DNA of 64,000 bases, from contig NZ_BQYM01000004.1 of assembly GCF_026008515.1 (NCBI RefSeq), positions 124,001-188,000 of the forward strand. Reading direction: 5' to 3'. The notes under the pieces are model-generated. The model did not search any database, had not been told where the DNA came from, and saw nothing but the letters and a program-made list of their open reading frames with translations. This stretch comes from Hoyosella levis (GTDB taxonomy: Bacteria; Actinomycetota; Actinomycetes; Mycobacteriales; Mycobacteriaceae). Every line of letters starts with the position of its first letter. Within the stretch, counting starts at the first letter, position 1. The position numbers and the translations under genes are program-made. Shown in pieces: positions 61,677 to 64,000 of the stretch.

Positions 61677-63257
61677 CTACTGGACGCCCAGCGAGGGAGT
61701 TGCTGGCGAGGCGGGCCCAGCGCTGGTGGCATCGCCCTCGGTGGAGTCGAACATCGCTTCGAGCACGTTCTTGCCGATGCGGCTCTCGTGCGGCAGCTCG
61801 ATGGGATAGACACCGTCGAAGCAGGCGCGGCACATGCGGGACGCGGGCTGCTCGGTCGCCGCGGTCATCTCGTCGACAGAGATGTAGCCCAGCGAGTCCG
61901 CGCCGATGGACGAGCGCACGGCCTCGAGCATCTCCTCCGTGGAATCAGCGCCGTTGGCGATGAGCTCCGCGGGCGATGCGAAGTCGATGCCGTAGAAGCA
62001 CGGCCACTTCACCGGCGGCGACGCGATGCGCACGTGGATCTCGAGAGCACCGGCCTCGCGGAGCATCCGCACGAGCGCGCGCTGCGTGTTGCCCCGCACG
62101 ATGGAATCGTCGACCACCACGAGGCGCTTGCCACGGATCATGTCGCGCAGCGGGTTGAGCTTGAGGCGGATGCCGAGCTGGCGGATCGTCTGGGACGGCT
62201 GGATGAAGGTGCGGCCAACGTAGGCGTTCTTCATCAGCCCCTGGCCGTACGGGATACCGGAGCCCTGCGCGTAGCCGACGGCGGCCGGGGTGCCGGACTC
62301 GGGAACGGGGATCACCAGGTCCGCCACGGCGGGGTGCTCCTTGGCGAGCCGGCGCCCGATCTCCACGCGGGTGGCATGCACGGAGCGGCCCGAGATGGTG
62401 CTATCGGGACGAGCGAGGTAGACGAACTCGAACACGCAGCCCTTGGGCTCGGGCTTCGCGAAGCGCATCGATCGCACGCCGTCAGCATCGATGGCGAGCA
62501 GCTCGCCCGGCTCGATCTCGCGCACGTAGGAGGCACCGACGATGTCGAGCGCGGCGGTCTCGCTGGCCACGACCCAGCCGCGGTCCAGGCGGCCCAGGCA
62601 GAGCGGGCGCACGCCATGCGGATCACGCGCGGCATACAGCGTGTTCTCATCCATGAAGGTCAGGCAGAACGCACCCTTCAGCTGCGGGAAGAGCTCCTTG
62701 GCGGCCTGCTCGATAGTGGTGTCGGCGGCGGCGTGGGCGAGCAGCGCGCCGACGATGTCGGAGTCAGAGGTCGCGGCCTTGCGGCGGCGCCCGCCGAGCA
62801 GGCCTGCCTCGCGCGCCTTCGCGGCGAGCTCCGCGGTGTTCACGAGGTTGCCGTTGTGGCCGAGGGCGATGCCCGTGCCGGCCGAGGTGGTGCGGAAGAT
62901 CGGCTGCGCGTTCTCCCACGTCGTCGCGCCCGTGGTGGAGTACCGGCAGTGCCCGATAGCGACGTGCCCGCGCATGGCGATCAGCGTCTGCTCATCGAAC
63001 ACCTGGCTCACGAGGCCGAGATCCTTGAAAACCAGCACCTGGCGGCCGTCCCCAACAGCGATGCCCGCTGCCTCCTGGCCGCGGTGCTGCAGGGCGTACA
63101 GGCCGTAGTAGGTGAGCTTGGCGACATCCTCGCCCGGGGCCCAGACTCCAAAGACCCCGCATTCCTCGCGTGGCTCTTGTTCCTCCACGTCGAGCGCGGG
63201 CTGGTAAACGTCCGCATCAGGGTTCGTGGCGGTGTCGAGGCTAGGGTGGGTCGTCAC
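61677..63257 (-). CDS. purF: amidophosphoribosyltransferase PurF
   Basis: First committed purine step: PRPP + Gln to phosphoribosylamine. 526 residues. A 32-residue propeptide precedes the N-terminal nucleophile Cys33 (EECGVFGVW); glutaminase domain with HRGQEAAG, HCRYSTTGATT, HNGNLVN; PRTase domain with VVVDDSIVRGNTQRALVRML. Cluster cysteines include those in SRMCRACFDG. GTG at 63257 with AAGGGAG. Bacillus-type, Fe-S and propeptide-containing form. Confidence 0.95.
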   Translation of the reverse strand: MTTHPSLDTATNPDADVYQPALDVEEQEPREECGVFGVWAPGEDVAKLTYYGLYALQHRGQEAAGIAVGDGRQVLVFKDLGLVSQVFDEQTLIAMRGHVAIGHCRYSTTGATTWENAQPIFRTTSAGTGIALGHNGNLVNTAELAAKAREAGLLGGRRRKAATSDSDIVGALLAHAAADTTIEQAAKELFPQLKGAFCLTFMDENTLYAARDPHGVRPLCLGRLDRGWVVASETAALDIVGASYVREIEPGELLAIDADGVRSMRFAKPEPKGCVFEFVYLARPDSTISGRSVHATRVEIGRRLAKEHPAVADLVIPVPESGTPAAVGYAQGSGIPYGQGLMKNAYVGRTFIQPSQTIRQLGIRLKLNPLRDMIRGKRLVVVDDSIVRGNTQRALVRMLREAGALEIHVRIASPPVKWPCFYGIDFASPAELIANGADSTEEMLEAVRSSIGADSLGYISVDEMTAATEQPASRMCRACFDGVYPIELPHESRIGKNVLEAMFDSTEGDATSAGPASPATPSLGVQ

Positions 63258-63330
63258 AGCGCAGTGCTCCCTTGGCGAGGGGTCGGAACGATTCGAGTCT
63301 ACGGTCCGCGGCCGTGCTCGCGCGAACTTC

Positions 63331-64000
63331 TCACAGGGGCACGATCGGCATCCATCGGGTGATCTCGGTGGCGCGGGAGCCCGAGGCATCCCCTTGCCCG
63401 GCCGCGCACAACTGCTCCAGCGACGCCAGTCCGGTCGCCAGCAGCAGCCAGGAACGAGGGGTGAGCTCGACGACGTTGGGTGGCGTGCCCCGGGTGTGAC
63501 GCGGGCCCTCGATGCATTGGATCGCCACGTGGGGCGGTACGCGCACCTCCACGCTGTGCCCGGGCGCGCTCTGCTCGAGGGCGTGCGCGCATGCCCGCGC
63601 CGCGGCCGCTACCAGCGGCTTTGGCGGAGCCTCGGTGTGGTCGGGGTCGCGCAGCCAGTCGGCGACCGCGAGCACCGCCGCACGCACGTCCTCGGGCCGC
63701 GCGGGGGTGCTTCGTCCTCGTGCCATGTTCCTGCCCCTTGGGATCGCGTCCTGCTTGGCATCCACCATATGGGAGACAAGCGCGCCTCCGGCGTTCACGG
63801 CGTAGTGGACCACCGCGGGCGCGGCGACACTGCTGGTGGCAGATGTCAATGAGGTGAACACCACACCTCCGAGCATGGTCGCCAGCACCGTCGATCCCAC
63901 GGAGTGCCCCGCGGAGCGCGCTGGCGCGATATGCCATGCGCCGAAGGTGGCGGCACTAGCGAGCCGGGCCGGCCACCGCCCGTGCCGGGCCAGCGGCAGC
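63331..64000 (-). CDS. CPBP-type membrane protease C-terminus in frame with sterol-carrier-like domain (partial)
   Basis: The frame is open from 64000 to the stop at 63331. The part from the edge to about 63740 reads LPLARHGRWPARLASAATFGAWHIAP ... APAVVHYAVNAGGALV: the last helices and His motifs of a CPBP (Abi/CAAX-type) intramembrane protease. Without a stop it continues into a 131-residue domain (MARGRSTPARPEDVRAAVLAV ... VELTPRSWLLLATGL ... RWMPIVPL), which matches the actinobacterial sterol-carrier family beside purF (Rv0807-like). An internal ATG at 63726 with AAGGGGCAGG upstream could start the carrier protein alone. So either a true fusion or overlapping products; the N-terminus lies outside the window. 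Confidence 0.7.
   Translation of the reverse strand, partial: LPLARHGRWPARLASAATFGAWHIAPARSAGHSVGSTVLATMLGGVVFTSLTSATSSVAAPAVVHYAVNAGGALVSHMVDAKQDAIPRGRNMARGRSTPARPEDVRAAVLAVADWLRDPDHTEAPPKPLVAAAARACAHALEQSAPGHSVEVRVPPHVAIQCIEGPRHTRGTPPNVVELTPRSWLLLATGLASLEQLCAAGQGDASGSRATEITRWMPIVPL

Noticed and set aside
63226-63852. 208-codon plus-strand frame over purF start and the sterol-carrier region
   Set aside because: Shadow frame; both strands compared, and the minus strand carries conserved domains.

Overview
The window is chromosomal DNA of a high-GC, mycolic-acid-producing actinobacterium (order Mycobacteriales; the closest feel is Corynebacterium, Dietzia, Hoyosella or Tomitella rather than Mycobacterium itself). 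The signs are mycothiol synthase (mshD), an antigen-85-type mycolyltransferase, an LmeA-type lipid-binding protein, an LCP ligase, a resuscitation-promoting factor, a DUF3073 protein and an alkane hydroxylase. At least fourteen genes look leaderless (TANNNT followed 6-8 nt later by ATG or GTG). From memory, the backbone follows M. tuberculosis Rv0807-Rv0870 in reverse order (purF/purM/DUF3073/ygfZ/pabC, nitrobindin/sseC2/cysA2/thiX/lmeA/glnR/mshD, phoU/LCP/dus, dapC/fadA/fadB/XPB/Rv0862-like/moaC/mog/moaE/rpf/moaD/moaA/yccF), with lineage-specific blocks inserted.

Layout. 0-10.6 kb: CorA, YccF, molybdopterin genes (moaA-moaD; moaC-mog-moaE) around an rpf gene with a long leader, then an XPB helicase and its partner. 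10.6-17 kb: accessory block with a DUF3239-like protein, a mycolyltransferase gene flanked by two tiny PorA/PorH-like genes, a FadD6-like ligase, and a DUF559 endonuclease gene bracketed by two copies of a dispersed palindrome. 17-26.4 kb: fatty acid oxidation (fadB, fadA, fadE), dapC, an AraC regulator, an orphan mycofactocin-type glycosyltransferase and an SDR. 26.7-30.8 kb: tRNA-Glu-Asp-Phe operon and tRNA-Lys around a probable persulfide detoxification set (TauE-like exporter; MBL-rhodanese fusion), both preceded by 16-bp ATACCC-N4-GGGTAT operators. 31-41.3 kb: DUF937, dus, LCP, phoU, mshD, glnR, lmeA, thioredoxin, then a sulfur operon (DUF4395, rhodanese, DUF1416) headed by a leaderless uORF ending in a cysteine cluster, and a nitrobindin-like gene coupled to a 35-residue membrane peptide.

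41.4-55.6 kb is a large insertion between the nitrobindin and pabC homologues: SDRs, hydroxypyruvate isomerase, YchJ, a truncated NTF2-like gene, LysR, AlkB-TetR, and cydABD...C with an antisense peptide transporter placed between cydD and cydC. 55.6-64 kb returns to backbone: pabC, ygfZ, asparaginase, DUF3073, purM, an SDR, purF, and an open frame joining a CPBP protease C-terminus to a sterol-carrier-like domain that runs off the window.

The most unusual structure is a set of long imperfect palindromes in intergenic spaces: three families with two or more copies (TTTTGCACCC, CGCGATAGAAGC and GTGGAAACTT types) plus several single-copy ones. They sit at 3' ends of genes, flank an endonuclease gene and adjoin a truncated gene. 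The best candidate for a new system is the porin-like/mycolyltransferase cassette at 11.7-13.4 kb. No rRNA, CRISPR array, transposase or phage gene was seen.
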